Below, piece by piece: positions 1 through 8,355 of a stretch of 64,000 nucleotides of DNA. This stretch comes from Rhynchopus sp. YZ270_cl-10 (Eukaryota; Euglenozoa; Diplonemea; Diplonemida; Diplonemidae), in contig OZ037927.1 of assembly GCA_964035575.1 (NCBI GenBank), forward strand, positions 1 through 64,000, read 5' to 3'. Positions within the stretch are counted from its first letter, which is position 1. The number at the start of each line of letters is the position of its first letter. Made by a program: the position numbers and the translations under genes. The notes under the pieces are model-generated. The model was given only the letters and a program-made list of their open reading frames with translations, made no database searches and was not told where the DNA came from.

Positions 1-3000
1 TTTGCGGGTTTGCGGGTTTGCGGGTTTGCGGGTTTGCGGGTTTGCGGGTTTGCGGGTTTGCGGGTTTGCGGGTTTGCGGGTTTGCGGGTTTGCGGGTTTG
101 CGGGTTTGCGGGTTTGCGGGTTTGCGGGTTTGCGGGTTTGCGGGTTTGCGGGTTTGCGGGTTTGCGGGTTTGCGGGTTTGCGGGTTTGCGGGTTTGCGGG
201 TTTGCGGGTTTGCGGGTTTGCGGGTTTGCGGGTTTGCGGGTTTGCGGGTTTGCGGGTTTGCGGGTTTGCGGGTTTGCGGGTTTGCGGGTTTGCGGGTTTG
301 CGGGTTTGCGGGTTTGCGGGTTTGCGGGTTTGCGGGTTTGCGGGTTTGCGGGTTTGCGGGTTTGCGGGTTTGCGGGTTTGCGGGTTTGCGGGTTTGCGGG
401 TTTGCGGGTTTGCGGGTTTGCGGGTTTGCGGGTTTGCGGGTTTGCGGGTTTGCGGGTTTGCGGGTTTGCGGGTTTGCGGGTTTGCGGGTTTGCGGGTTTG
501 CGGGTTTGCGGGTTTGCGGGTTTGCGGGTTTGCGGGTTTGCGGGTTTGCGGGTTTGCGGGTTTGCGGGTTTGCGGGTTTGCGGGTTTGCGGGTTTGCGGG
601 TTTGCGGGTTTGCGGGTTTGCGGGTTTGCGGGTTTGCGGGTTTGCGGGTTTGCGGGTTTGCGGGTTTGCGGGTTTGCGGGTTTGCGGGTTTGCGGGTTTG
701 CGGGTTTGCGGGTTTGCGGGTTTGCGGGTTTGCGGGTTTGCGGGTTTGCGGGTTTGCGGGTTTGCGGGTTTGCGGGTTTGCGGGTTTGCGGGTTTGCGGG
801 TTTGCGGGTTTGCGGGTTTGCGGGTTTGCGGGTTTGCGGGTTTGCGGGTTTGCGGGTTTGCGGGTTTGCGGGTTTGCGGGTTTGCGGGTTTGCGGGTTTG
901 CGGGTTTGCGGGTTTGCGGGTTTGCGGGTTTGCGGGTTTGCGGGTTTGCGGGTTTGCGGGTTTGCGGGTTTGCGGGTTTGCGGGTTTGCGGGTTTGCGGG
1001 TTTGCGGGTTTGCGGGTTTGCGGGTTTGCGGGTTTGCGGGTTTGCGGGTTTGCGGGTTTGCGGGTTTGCGGGTTTGCGGGTTTGCGGGTTTGCGGGTTTG
1101 CGGGTTTGCGGGTTTGCGGGTTTGCGGGTTTGCGGGTTTGCGGGTTTGCGGGTTTGCGGGTTTGCGGGTTTGCGGGTTTGCGGGTTTGCGGGTTTGCGGG
1201 TTTGCGGGTTTGCGGGTTTGCGGGTTTGCGGGTTTGCGGGTTTGCGGGTTTGCGGGTTTGCGGGTTTGCGGGTTTGCGGGTTTGCGGGTTTGCGGGTTTG
1301 CGGGTTTGCGGGTTTGCGGGTTTGCGGGTTTGCGGGTTTGCGGGTTTGCGGGTTTGCGGGTTTGCGGGTTTGCGGGTTTGCGGGTTTGCGGGTTTGCGGG
1401 TTTGCGGGTTTGCGGGTTTGCGGGTTTGCGGGTTTGCGGGTTTGCGGGTTTGCGGGTTTGCGGGTTTGCGGGTTTGCGGGTTTGCGGGTTTGCGGGTTTG
1501 CGGGTTTGCGGGTTTGCGGGTTTGCGGGTTTGCGGGTTTGCGGGTTTGCGGGTTTGCGGGTTTGCGGGTTTGCGGGTTTGCGGGTTTGCGGGTTTGCGGG
1601 TTTGCGGGTTTGCGGGTTTGCGGGTTTGCGGGTTTGCGGGTTTGCGGGTTTGCGGGTTTGCGGGTTTGCGGGTTTGCGGGTTTGCGGGTTTGCGGGTTTG
1701 CGGGTTTGCGGGTTTGCGGGTTTGCGGGTTTGCGGGTTTGCGGGTTTGCGGGTTTGCGGGTTTGCGGGTTTGCGGGTTTGCGGGTTTGCGGGTTTGCGGG
1801 TTTGCGGGTTTGCGGGTTTGCGGGTTTGCGGGTTTGCGGGTTTGCGGGTTTGCGGGTTTGCGGGTTTGCGGGTTTGCGGGTTTGCGGGTTTGCGGGTTTG
1901 CGGGTTTGCGGGTTTGCGGGTTTGCGGGTTTGCGGGTTTGCGGGTTTGCGGGTTTGCGGGTTTGCGGGTTTGCGGGTTTGCGGGTTTGCGGGTTTGCGGG
2001 TTTGCGGGTTTGCGGGTTTGCGGGTTTGCGGGTTTGCGGGTTTGCGGGTTTGCGGGTTTGCGGGTTTGCGGGTTTGCGGGTTTGCGGGTTTGCGGGTTTG
2101 CGGGTTTGCGGGTTTGCGGGTTTGCGGGTTTGCGGGTTTGCGGGTTTGCGGGTTTGCGGGTTTGCGGGTTTGCGGGTTTGCGGGTTTGCGGGTTTGCGGG
2201 TTTGCGGGTTTGCGGGTTTGCGGGTTTGCGGGTTTGCGGGTTTGCGGGTTTGCGGGTTTGCGGGTTTGCGGGTTTGCGGGTTTGCGGGTTTGCGGGTTTG
2301 CGGGTTTGCGGGTTTGCGGGTTTGCGGGTTTGCGGGTTTGCGGGTTTGCGGGTTTGCGGGTTTGCGGGTTTGCGGGTTTGCGGGTTTGCGGGTTTGCGGG
2401 TTTGCGGGTTTGCGGGTTTGCGGGTTTGCGGGTTTGCGGGTTTGCGGGTTTGCGGGTTTGCGGGTTTGCGGGTTTGCGGGTTTGCGGGTTTGCGGGTTTG
2501 CGGGTTTGCGGGTTTGCGGGTTTGCGGGTTTGCGGGTTTGCGGGTTTGCGGGTTTGCGGGTTTGCGGGTTTGCGGGTTTGCGGGTTTGCGGGTTTGCGGG
2601 TTTGCGGGTTTGCGGGTTTGCGGGTTTGCGGGTTTGCGGGTTTGCGGGTTTGCGGGTTTGCGGGTTTGCGGGTTTGCGGGTTTGCGGGTTTGCGGGTTTG
2701 CGGGTTTGCGGGTTTGCGGGTTTGCGGGTTTGCGGGTTTGCGGGTTTGCGGGTTTGCGGGTTTGCGGGTTTGCGGGTTTGCGGGTTTGCGGGTTTGCGGG
2801 TTTGCGGGTTTGCGGGTTTGCGGGTTTGCGGGTTTGCGGGTTTGCGGGTTTGCGGGTTTGCGGGTTTGCGGGTTTGCGGGTTTGCGGGTTTGCGGGTTTG
2901 CGGGTTTGCGGGTTTGCGGGTTTGCGGGTTTACGGGTTTGCGGGTTTGCGGGTTTGCGGGTTTGCGGGTTTGCGGGTTTGCGGGTTTGCGGGTTTGCGGG

Positions 3001-3307
3001 TTTGCGGGTTTGCGGGTTTGCGGGTTTACGGGTTTGCGGGTTTGCGGGTTTGCGGGTTTGCGGGTTTGCGGGTTTGCGGGTTTGCGGGTTTGCGGGTTTG
3101 CGGGTTTGCGGGTTTGCGGGTTTGCGGGTTTGCGGGTTTGCGGGTTTGCGGGTTTGCGGGTTTACGGGTTTGCGGGTTTGCGGGTTTACGGGTTTGCGGG
3201 TTTGCGGGTTTGCGGGTTTGCGGGTTTGCGGGTTTACGGGTTTGCGGGTTTGCGGGTTTGCGGGTTTGCGGGTTTGCGGGTTTGCGGGTTTACGGGTTTG
3301 CGGGTTT
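1..3307. repeat. 8-bp tandem array (TTTGCGGG)n
   Basis: About 413 perfect or near-perfect head-to-tail copies of TTTGCGGG. The only changes seen are a few TTTACGGG variants, all in the last 400 bases next to the RNA-gene unit. All three frames are open, so the long ORFs here are artefacts. The G-rich strand could form quadruplexes. Short runs of the same unit recur at about 28143-28170 and 44618-44645. Confidence 0.98.
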
Positions 3308-3450
3308 GGTGACAACAAAGATATGGCAAAATACTTTCACAAAAATGCACTTTTCCAAACTTCCTCATCTTGGGATTTTGGTGGTCGAAAAGATGTGGAA
3401 ATAATTTTTCTAAACAATTCCCAAGCAAGAAACTACCTAAATAAAAAGAG

Positions 3451-3522
3451 GGGCTCAGCAGGGAATCGAACCCTGGACCTCTCGCACCCGAAGCGAGAAT
3501 CATGCCACTAGACCACTAAGCC
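3451..3522 (-). tRNA. tRNA-Pro(CGG)
   Basis: Acceptor GGCTTAG/CTGAGCC, anticodon stem CTCGC/GCGAG around loop TTCGGGT, discriminator C as in eukaryotic tRNA-Pro. Decodes CCG. First of nine minus-strand tRNAs that lead to the 5S genes. No intron, and no encoded CCA here or in the other tRNAs. Confidence 0.95.
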
Positions 3523-3616
3523 ACTGATTATTTTCTTCATCCAGATTTACATGATGGCGTTAATATTCAAAAGTCAGAAATTCTTCTCTCCAAAACTTGG
3601 TCTAAAAAAAGGTATT

Positions 3617-3688
3617 TTCCGCTGCGGGGAATTGAACCCCGGTCTGCCGGGTGAGAGCCGGCTGTTCTAACCACTATACTACAGCGGA
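3617..3688 (-). tRNA. tRNA-Glu(CTC)
   Basis: Acceptor TCCGCTG/CAGCGGA with discriminator A; anticodon stem GCCGG/CCGGC around loop CTCTCAC. Decodes GAG. Starts with U1-A72 like the other Glu and Gln genes here. Confidence 0.95.
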
Positions 3689-3778
3689 TCTGATAGTAGG
3701 CAAAACTATTATCTGCATGGGGACATCTTTTCGATCGTTGCATTGAACGAAAATGTGAAGGAAAGTTCAAAAAGAAAT

Positions 3779-3851
3779 TACAGCTAGTCGGGATTGAACC
3801 GACGATCTCTCGCGTGTGAGGCGAGCGTCCTAACCACTAGACGATAGCTGC
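3779..3851 (-). tRNA. tRNA-Val(CAC)
   Basis: Acceptor GCAGCTA/TAGCTGT with a terminal G1-U72 wobble, discriminator A; anticodon stem CTCGC/GCGAG around loop CTCACAC. Decodes GUG. The G1-U72 pair recurs in every Val, Arg and Lys gene of the window. Confidence 0.93.
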
Positions 3852-3915
3852 TACAATAATGACCGGAACTGTTTTCCACAAGAGGTGGGTTTTCTGCGGA
3901 AAAATGGTAATAACG

Positions 3916-3997
3916 TGACGAGAGTGGGGTTTGAACCCACGCCTCCGAAGAGACCAGGGCCTAAACCTGGCGCCTTAGACCGCTCGGCCATCTCGCC
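3916..3997 (-). tRNA. tRNA-Leu(TAG)
   Basis: Class II tRNA with a long variable arm. Acceptor GGCGAGA/TCTCGTC, discriminator A; anticodon stem CCAGG/CCTGG around loop TTTAGGC. Decodes CUA. No intron. Confidence 0.95.
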
Positions 3998-4056
3998 TTC
4001 CCAGTTTTTTATGACTTTTGCAAAGAACAGAAAATGGTTTGAGAAGGGAAAAAAGT

Positions 4057-4129
4057 CTCCTCCTGTTGGGTTCGAACCAACGACCTGCAGGTTAACAGCC
4101 TGACGCGCTACCGACTGCGCCAAGGAGGA
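4057..4129 (-). tRNA. tRNA-Asn(GTT)
   Basis: Acceptor TCCTCCT/AGGAGGA, discriminator G; anticodon loop CTGTTAA between TCAGG and CCTGC. Decodes AAU/AAC. A second Asn gene with the same visible sequence lies at 24967-25039. Confidence 0.95.
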
Positions 4130-4218
4130 CCTGACAAGTGTGCTTTTTGTGTTTTGCACAATCTTGAAAACAAAACAAAAGGGATAGATTGAAAATGAAA
4201 ATGAAAAAGAATAACAAG

Positions 4219-4300
4219 TGACGAGAGTGGGGTTTGAACCCACGCCCCCGAAGGGACCAGGGCCTTAACCTGGCGCCTTAGACCACTCGGCCATCTCGCC
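4219..4300 (-). tRNA. tRNA-Leu(AAG)
   Basis: Class II. Acceptor GGCGAGA/TCTCGTC; anticodon stem CCAGG/CCTGG around loop TTAAGGC. A34 is presumably deaminated to inosine, as is usual in eukaryotes. Differs from the Leu(TAG) gene at few bases, so recent paralogy is likely. Confidence 0.95.
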
Positions 4301-4393
4301 TTCAATAAAAGCCAACAAGAATATGGAAGTGGGAATGCGTTTCAACCAGTCACAGAGGAGAATAACAAGGGACGAAACGGAGAAAAAGGAAAG

Positions 4394-4465
4394 TTCTCCT
4401 ACGCGGATTCGAACCGCGGTCGCGAGATTCAGAGTCTCGAGTGCTAACCACTACACCATAGGAGA
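4394..4465 (-). tRNA. tRNA-Gln(CTG)
   Basis: Acceptor TCTCCTA/TAGGAGA, discriminator A; anticodon stem CGAGA/TCTCG around loop CTCTGAA. Decodes CAG. Confidence 0.95.
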
Positions 4466-4556
4466 TACAATTCTGTCGCTTCCTTCTTTTTCTTTGGTAC
4501 CAAAAAGAATTGAGATCTGGAAATATCACAACAGTGTTTCCAAGCCAAAAAATGTT

Positions 4557-4629
4557 TGGAGATTGAGGGTATCGATCCCTCTACCTCTCGCATGCTGAGC
4601 GAGCGCTCTACCATTTGAGCTAAACCCCC
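4557..4629 (-). tRNA. tRNA-Ala(AGC), C33
   Basis: Acceptor GGGGGTT/AATCTCC keeps the G3-U70 pair that marks tRNA-Ala. Anticodon stem CTCGC/GCGAG is perfect, but the loop is TCAGCAT, so position 33 is C instead of the near-universal U. All three Ala isoacceptors of the window show this. Confidence 0.92.
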
Positions 4630-4723
4630 TTACATTTCTTAAACGAATCTTTACAAGGTGGGGATGAAATTCAAAACCAAAAGGGGAAAAGTAACACACA
4701 GAAAATCTTGAAACAAAAAAGAG

Positions 4724-4795
4724 AGGGCACACCCGGGTTCGAACCAGGGACCGTTCGGACTGCAGCCGAATGCTCTACCACTGAGCTATATACCC
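4724..4795 (-). tRNA. tRNA-Cys(GCA)
   Basis: Acceptor GGGTATA/TGTGCCC, discriminator U, the Cys identity base; anticodon stem TTCGG/CCGAA around loop CTGCAGT. Decodes UGU/UGC. Confidence 0.95.
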
Positions 4796-4878
4796 TTCAA
4801 TAATCATGCTTTGCGCTGAATACTATCAGTTCACTTTTCAACCAACTTCTGTGTGTTACACCACAAATAAGGAAAAAA

Positions 4879-4997
4879 GGATTCAAGCACCCGGACTTCC
4901 CAGCTGGTCACCCACGCCAGTACTATCCAGGCCTGCTGGTGCTTAACTTCTCAAATCAGGCGGGATGAGGTGTATTCACCAGAGTATGGCCGAATCC
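4879..4997 (-). rRNA. 5S: 5S ribosomal RNA (copy 1)
   Basis: A 119-nt match to the eukaryotic 5S fold. Ends GGATTC/GAATCC pair, the internal control region with AGAAGTTAAGCACC is intact, and a T run follows. Transcribed by Pol III into the large-subunit rRNA. About 65 bp of upstream flank (4998-5064) is shared with 5S copy 2 (5738-5804), so gene and flank duplicated together. Confidence 0.95.
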
Positions 4998-5144
4998 AAT
5001 AATGGGTCTGGGTGGAAAACCTTTGAAGAGCTTTATATTTCTGAGCTTGTTTTTGCTTCACTTGTGCAAAAGGTCTTGGGTGTTGCATGGTACAGGAAAC
5101 TTTATTTGTCTCCCCTGTTCCGCTGCACTCTGCATTAGGTCATT

Positions 5145-5540
5145 TCACCTAAAATAAGGCCAGTTTGCGATCTTCTTGGAGTATCTTGGTGTCCAGTACA
5201 GTGTTTCTGGCATTGTGGACTTGCATGTTGTACAGGGCAACTGCCTGGGAATTAGTCCCACTTCTTGCAACAGTTTAGCTATTTCGGCATCCCCAGCGCG
5301 CATGATATTAAGCACAGGAGAATTTTTGGCTGCAGGTGCGCACGTCCCTTCTGGGGAGTATGGATGCCTCTTCCTCAGTTTTTGTTGTGCATTTTTGCAC
5401 CTTCTCACCAAAGGTGAAATTGTGAATGCTGTCATGCAGCATTCACATTCCAGCATGCTCCTGTAGGCTGAAGCACCGTCGGTGGTGTAGTCTCCCCTCA
5501 TTTCTGCTCTCTGGATAGTGCAACAAACACAGGGATACAA
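5145..5540 (-). pseudogene. Possible remnant of an ISXO2/Merlin-like transposase, or an unrecognised RNA locus
   Basis: A 131-codon open frame. Its C-terminal third has a zinc-ribbon look (KLLQEVGLIPRQLPCTTC, then a W about 14 residues on), like the N-terminus of ISXO2-type DNA transposases. The second copy of the region carries a 15-bp insertion that brings in a stop, so it is not under coding constraint. A small-RNA promoter palindrome lies over its upstream end (5538-5573). The minus strand also has a perfect 10-bp hairpin, GTGAATGCTG/CAGCATTCAC, so an RNA gene is the alternative. Confidence 0.25.
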
Positions 5541-5573
5541 GACAGGGTTGTCTTGTTGGAGGTGGGTCAGGGT
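5538..5573 (-). promoter_or_regulatory. Pol III-type palindromic upstream element without an identified gene
   Basis: Minus strand reads ACCCTGACCCACCTCCAAC then the inverted repeat CAAGACA-ACCC-TGTCTTG. The same element lies 25 bp upstream of U6, SRP RNA and the unknown RNA, so a transcript starting near 5513 on the minus strand is predicted. As at 18190-18394, it follows a 5S gene. Confidence 0.6.
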
Positions 5574-5618
5574 CTGGATGTCCTAAAACCACACACCAAC
5601 ACGGAAGAAAAGCAAAAA

Positions 5619-5737
5619 GGATTCAAGCACCCGGACTTCCCAGCTGGTCACCCACGCCAGTACTATCCAGGCCTGCTGGTGCTTAACTTCTCAAATCAGG
5701 CGGGATGAGGTGCATTCACCAGAGTATGGCCGAATCC
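5619..5737 (-). rRNA. 5S: 5S ribosomal RNA (copy 2)
   Basis: Same 119-nt 5S sequence as 4879-4997 apart from one change seen near the 5' end (TGCATTCACC for TGTATTCACC on the plus strand). Terminal helix and T run are intact. Minus-strand transcription leads towards the orphan palindromic promoter at 5538-5573. Confidence 0.95.
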
Positions 5738-6017
5738 AATACTGAGTCAGGTTCGAAAACCTTTGAAGAGCTTTTTATTTCTGAGCTTGTTTTTGCTTCG
5801 GTTGTGAAAACCGGTTTGTGGGTCAGCAGGTTTAACAAGTTTGGCCAGTCCTTAGCACAGCACTTAGTGCGCTGCACTACTGCATCGGAGCAGGTGCCTG
5901 TGTGCTCACAGGTCACCACTCAGTGGTCGATCCCTCTAGACCAGTGTGCTGGGTTTACTGGGTTTACTGGGTAACATGATGGTTTGTGTGATCACGTTTG
6001 TTTTGGTTTGTTTGTTT

Positions 6018-6179
6018 AAAAAGGCGGGTTTGTGCAAAGCACAGCACCGCCGCTGTCAAAAATTTCACTGTGCAAGCCAGCCGAAGCTAGTGCCACCAGT
6101 ATCCCCTGCGCAGTGCAATGCAAGGGCCACTGGTGTGTCGACGCCCTTGTTGATCAGGTCAGACACCAGTAAGGTATGT
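6018..6179 (-). ncRNA. U1: U1 snRNA
   Basis: Recognises 5' splice sites. Stem-loop I carries TGATCAACAAGG, the U1-70K-binding loop type, and stem-loop II carries ATTGCACT, the U1A-type loop. Then come an Sm site AAATTTTTG and a 3' hairpin GGCGG...CCGCC before a T run. The 5' end reads ACATACCTTACTGG, not the usual ATACTTACCTG, so it would pair best with AAG/GTATGT. That fits the GTATGG donor of the SL RNA. The exact 5' base is uncertain by a few nucleotides. Confidence 0.88.
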
Positions 6180-6216
6180 AACCTCTAGCTGAGTTTAACA
6201 ACATGCGAAACTCCAA

Positions 6217-6232
6217 CACCTTCAGGGAAGCG
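6217..6232 (-). promoter_or_regulatory. U1 proximal element (GCTTCCC core)
   Basis: Minus strand CGCTTCCCTGAAGGTG, about 38-53 bp upstream of the U1 5' end. Shares the GCTTCCC(T/A)G core and spacing with the elements upstream of U2, U4, U5 and SL RNA. Confidence 0.55.
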
Positions 6233-6255
6233 TAGTGGTTGTCAAGACTTAAAAA

Positions 6256-6378
6256 CAGATGAGACACAAAGGCCCCTTCAAAAATTATGCTTTCACATAG
6301 TGGCTCTTACCCACGGTCATCTTTAGTAAAAGGCGAAAGATGAGTTCGATATGGGCAAGAACCGTGATATGGCTCTGT
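6256..6378 (-). ncRNA. U5: U5 snRNA
   Basis: Spliceosomal U5. The stem ATCTTT/AAAGAT encloses the invariant loop I GCCTTTTAC (plus strand 6326-6334), which aligns exons. A flanking stem ACGGT/ACCGT, an Sm site AATTTTTG and a short 3' hairpin follow. Ends are estimated from the T run at 6251-6255 and the proximal element spacing. Confidence 0.92.
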
Positions 6379-6379
6379 T

Positions 6380-6842
6380 TTGTTCTATTGCTGTGTGCAC
6401 TTTGCTACACATGGAAGCATGTTGAGAGCGAGGATAGTGTGGTAACTTCTTGATTGATCAAGATGTCCTTGAAGGTGAAAAAAGTAATGTGAAGCCTTTT
6501 TTGAGGTTTTTCTTAAAAACAAGCTGTAAGTGGAAGGGCTGTGCCTGGTACTCTTCCCTGCGCCATACAGGGGAGAGACAAAACAATACAAGAAGTATGT
6601 GACAATCATCGCAAGTGCTCATGCTGCACATGCCCAACCTATGTCATCATCCAGCTTTGGTCTTGTGCCGAAGAAAACAATCTTCAACACGAATGCACTC
6701 AAAAACAGATCCTGTGTAGAGTACAGTCTTGCCCTTGTTTGTTCCACCTATCGGCTGCACAGATGTCTATAGGGAGGCACATTGGCGGTGGTAGTTTTGG
6801 TGTGTTAACTTTACGTGGTGTCTATATGTTACCACCCCAACA
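6380..6842. other. Spacer between U5 and U4
   Basis: Apart from the U5 and U4 upstream elements at its edges I recognise no gene, tRNA fold or tandem repeat. Short open frames on both strands show no coding signature. Confidence 0.6.
6405..6421 (-). promoter_or_regulatory. U5 proximal element
   Basis: Minus strand CATGCTTCCATGTGTAG, matching the U2 element CATGCTTCCCTGTACATG in its first nine bases and lying at the same distance upstream of the RNA. Confidence 0.55.
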
Positions 6843-6859
6843 CACTTCCCTGTGGACAT
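6843..6859 (+). promoter_or_regulatory. U4 proximal element
   Basis: CACTTCCCTGTGGACAT ends 33 bp upstream of the estimated U4 start. Same core and spacing as U2 and SL RNA. Confidence 0.55.
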
Positions 6860-6892
6860 AGCTTTGTGACACGACTGGGAGAAAAGGAGGTA

Positions 6893-7036
6893 TTCTTGCG
6901 CTCGGGATAATTCCATAAGCAATGACCAAATAGGGACGCTGTGGAGAGATTGCTGGTTGAAAACTACCCAATTCCCGCCATGGGCCGCTTCGGCGTTGCC
7001 ACATTGGCAATTTGTGTAGCTGCTTCGGCGGCCTTG
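6893..7036 (+). ncRNA. U4: U4 snRNA
   Basis: Pairs with U6 before spliceosome activation. The 5' part TTGCGC...GGGACGC forms the 5' stem-loop between the two U6-pairing regions. TTGCTGGTTGAAAACTACCC aligns with the conserved human segment around stem I. Further on are CATTGGCAATTTGTG (Sm site) and a terminal hairpin GCTGC-TTCG-GCGGC followed by T5. The 5' end is judged from the fold and is uncertain by several bases. Confidence 0.88.
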
Positions 7037-7135
7037 TTTTTACTAATAAGATTGATCATCACCTTCACTTACTTCCCTGTGACATGGGTGTGTAATCTGC
7101 TTGCCTTGTTGTTTCCTAGTAATATTGATCATAAT

Positions 7136-7153
7136 CATGCTTCCCTGTACATG
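7136..7153 (+). promoter_or_regulatory. U2 proximal element
   Basis: CATGCTTCCCTGTACATG, an imperfect palindrome ending 34 bp upstream of the U2 start. The SL RNA genes have CATGATTCCCAGAACATG at the same distance. A second, similar block, CTTCCCTGTGACATGGGTGT, lies about 65 bp further upstream. Confidence 0.6.
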
Positions 7154-7186
7154 GGTGTCGAATTCGGTATGGACTAAAAAGAAGTC

Positions 7187-7373
7187 ATACCTTCTCGGCC
7201 TTTTGGCTAAGATCAAGTGTATTATCTGTTCTTATCAGCTTAATATCTGATACAGTGCCTTGTGCACTGATGATATTAACGCAATTTCTCATTGGGGTGA
7301 CGGGTCGCCAGGGCAACCTGGTCCGTTCACACATGTTGCCCTGGAGCTGCACAACATCCAGGAGTGGCATACC
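7187..7373 (+). ncRNA. U2: U2 snRNA
   Basis: Starts ATACCTTCTCGGCC with stem I, then AAGATCAAGTGTATTATCTG and TTCTTATCAGCTTAATATCTGATA in short conserved blocks. Stem IIb (CAGTGC/GCACTG), an Sm-like AATTTCTC and 3' stem-loops lead to a T run at 7377-7382. The branch-site pairing region is GTATTA where most eukaryotes have GTAGTA, which predicts a changed branch motif. Trypanosome U2 is also divergent here. Confidence 0.93.
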
Positions 7374-7632
7374 CTCTTTTTTAACAAAACAAAAACAAAC
7401 ATACCATACATACCATACATACACAGTGGTTACCACTGTGATGTGGGTTATTAAAAACAGAGGTCGGAGCGAGCCTCTCAATGTCAGAGGCTTCAAAGCA
7501 TTTCACGAGAAAACTCGCCCCTGTCCTTCTTCATCACTATCACTTGACCGAACACTCCCTGCAAGGAAGCCTGTAAAAGGCGATGCTTAGGCAACAACAC
7601 AGACACAGGGGGGGTGCTGGGTGGGAAAATAT

Positions 7633-7963
7633 AAAAAAGGGTGCTTGCGTTGTGTGCTGGATCGGGACCACCAGTAAACTGGCAGCCCCACATCCAGTTC
7701 TAATATTTGAAGTGTGAAATAGAACGCAGTCAGAATTAGTGTTACACGCTAATGTAAGAATAATCATCATGGGTAATATTCTGTACGAACGTACGGGATT
7801 TACATCATATGAAAGTAGTTCCGCCTTGGGCCATATCAGGCCCAACAGCAGGACCGCATCATAAAAATTGTAAAGAATTTTCTTAAATAGAAAGGTCTTT
7901 TCAAGTTTTAGCTGTTGCTGAACGAGTTGTTTGGTTTCGAAGTAGCACACTAACTTAGCACCC
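7633..7963 (-). ncRNA. Unidentified structured RNA X, form A
   Basis: About 325 nt from a palindromic Pol III-type element exactly 25 bp upstream (7988) to a T6 run. Terminal bases GGGTGCT and AGCACCC pair and would close the molecule. Internal helices include TTGGGCC/GGCCCAA, GTACG/CGTAC and CCAG/CTGG. A diverged second form at 18419-18758 keeps these helices with compensatory changes. The closed-end layout recalls RNase P or RNase MRP RNA, but I cannot match their core motifs. Box C/D-like words are present but do not make a convincing snoRNA. Confidence 0.75.
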
Positions 7964-7987
7964 AAACATAGGGAGAGTATGGGAAAA

Positions 7988-8023
7988 CAAGACAGGGTTG
8001 TCTTGTTGGAGGTGGGTCAGGGT
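7988..8023 (-). promoter_or_regulatory. Pol III-type palindromic element of RNA X
   Basis: Minus strand CCCTGACCCACCTCCAAC followed by CAAGACA-ACCC-TGTCTTG. The palindrome edge is 25 bp from the first base of RNA X. The same spacing holds at U6, SRP RNA and RNA X form B. Confidence 0.75.
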
Positions 8024-8078
8024 GACACACACTTTGTACATGCATCATATGTGTGAATGTTTTTTCTCATGGTGACGT

Positions 8079-8197
8079 AAAAAAGGCCAGTCTCTTTCGA
8101 GGCTGGCCATGTTTGACAAAGTTGTGTGAGAAGAATATAATCTTCATGCTTCCATACCAATGAAGTACAGAAACTGTAGCTTTAGAAATCGTTGGTT
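8079..8197 (-). ncRNA. Spliced-leader RNA 1
   Basis: SL RNA donates its 5' exon to mRNAs by trans-splicing. The leader (8158-8197, 40 nt) starts AACCAACG and ends CTTCATTG, then the donor GTATGG. The intron half has the hairpin GAAGATTATATTCTTC, an Sm-like AACTTTGT, and a GAAA-capped terminal hairpin ending GACTGGCC before T6. The hairpin carries GGCCAGCC and the upstream core is GTTTACC rather than GCTTCCC, so this is the most diverged of the five copies. Confidence 0.93.
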
Positions 8198-8229
8198 GCC
8201 CTTTTTCTTAACATTGCTCTAAGCACCAA

Positions 8230-8249
8230 CATGTACTGGTAAACATGCC
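8230..8249 (-). promoter_or_regulatory. SL RNA 1 upstream element (diverged)
   Basis: Minus strand GGCATGTTTACCAGTACATG occupies the place of the GGCATGCTTCCCAG-type element seen upstream of the other SL genes. The core is altered, so promoter strength may differ. Confidence 0.45.
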
Positions 8250-8355
8250 ACTTGTGGTGAATAATGTGGGTAGGAATGGTCTGGGCAACGTGGTGGGGTG
8301 TATCAACAACACATGTGTATGGTGATGTGGAAACAATGTTCACATGGAAAAATGT

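Noticed and set aside
1-3307. Telomere at the window start
   Set aside because: The unit is TTTGCGGG, not the TTAGGG type reported for euglenozoans; nothing shows that base 1 is a chromosome end, and short runs occur internally.
2-3511. Three open frames over 1100 codons with RVCGFAGL repeats
   Set aside because: They are translations of the 8-bp array, open in all three forward frames, with no start context or non-repeat domain.
7633-7963. RNA X as U3 snoRNA or telomerase RNA
   Set aside because: Words like ATGATGA and TCTGA occur, but there is no U3 5' domain, and no CTAACCC-type template is present.
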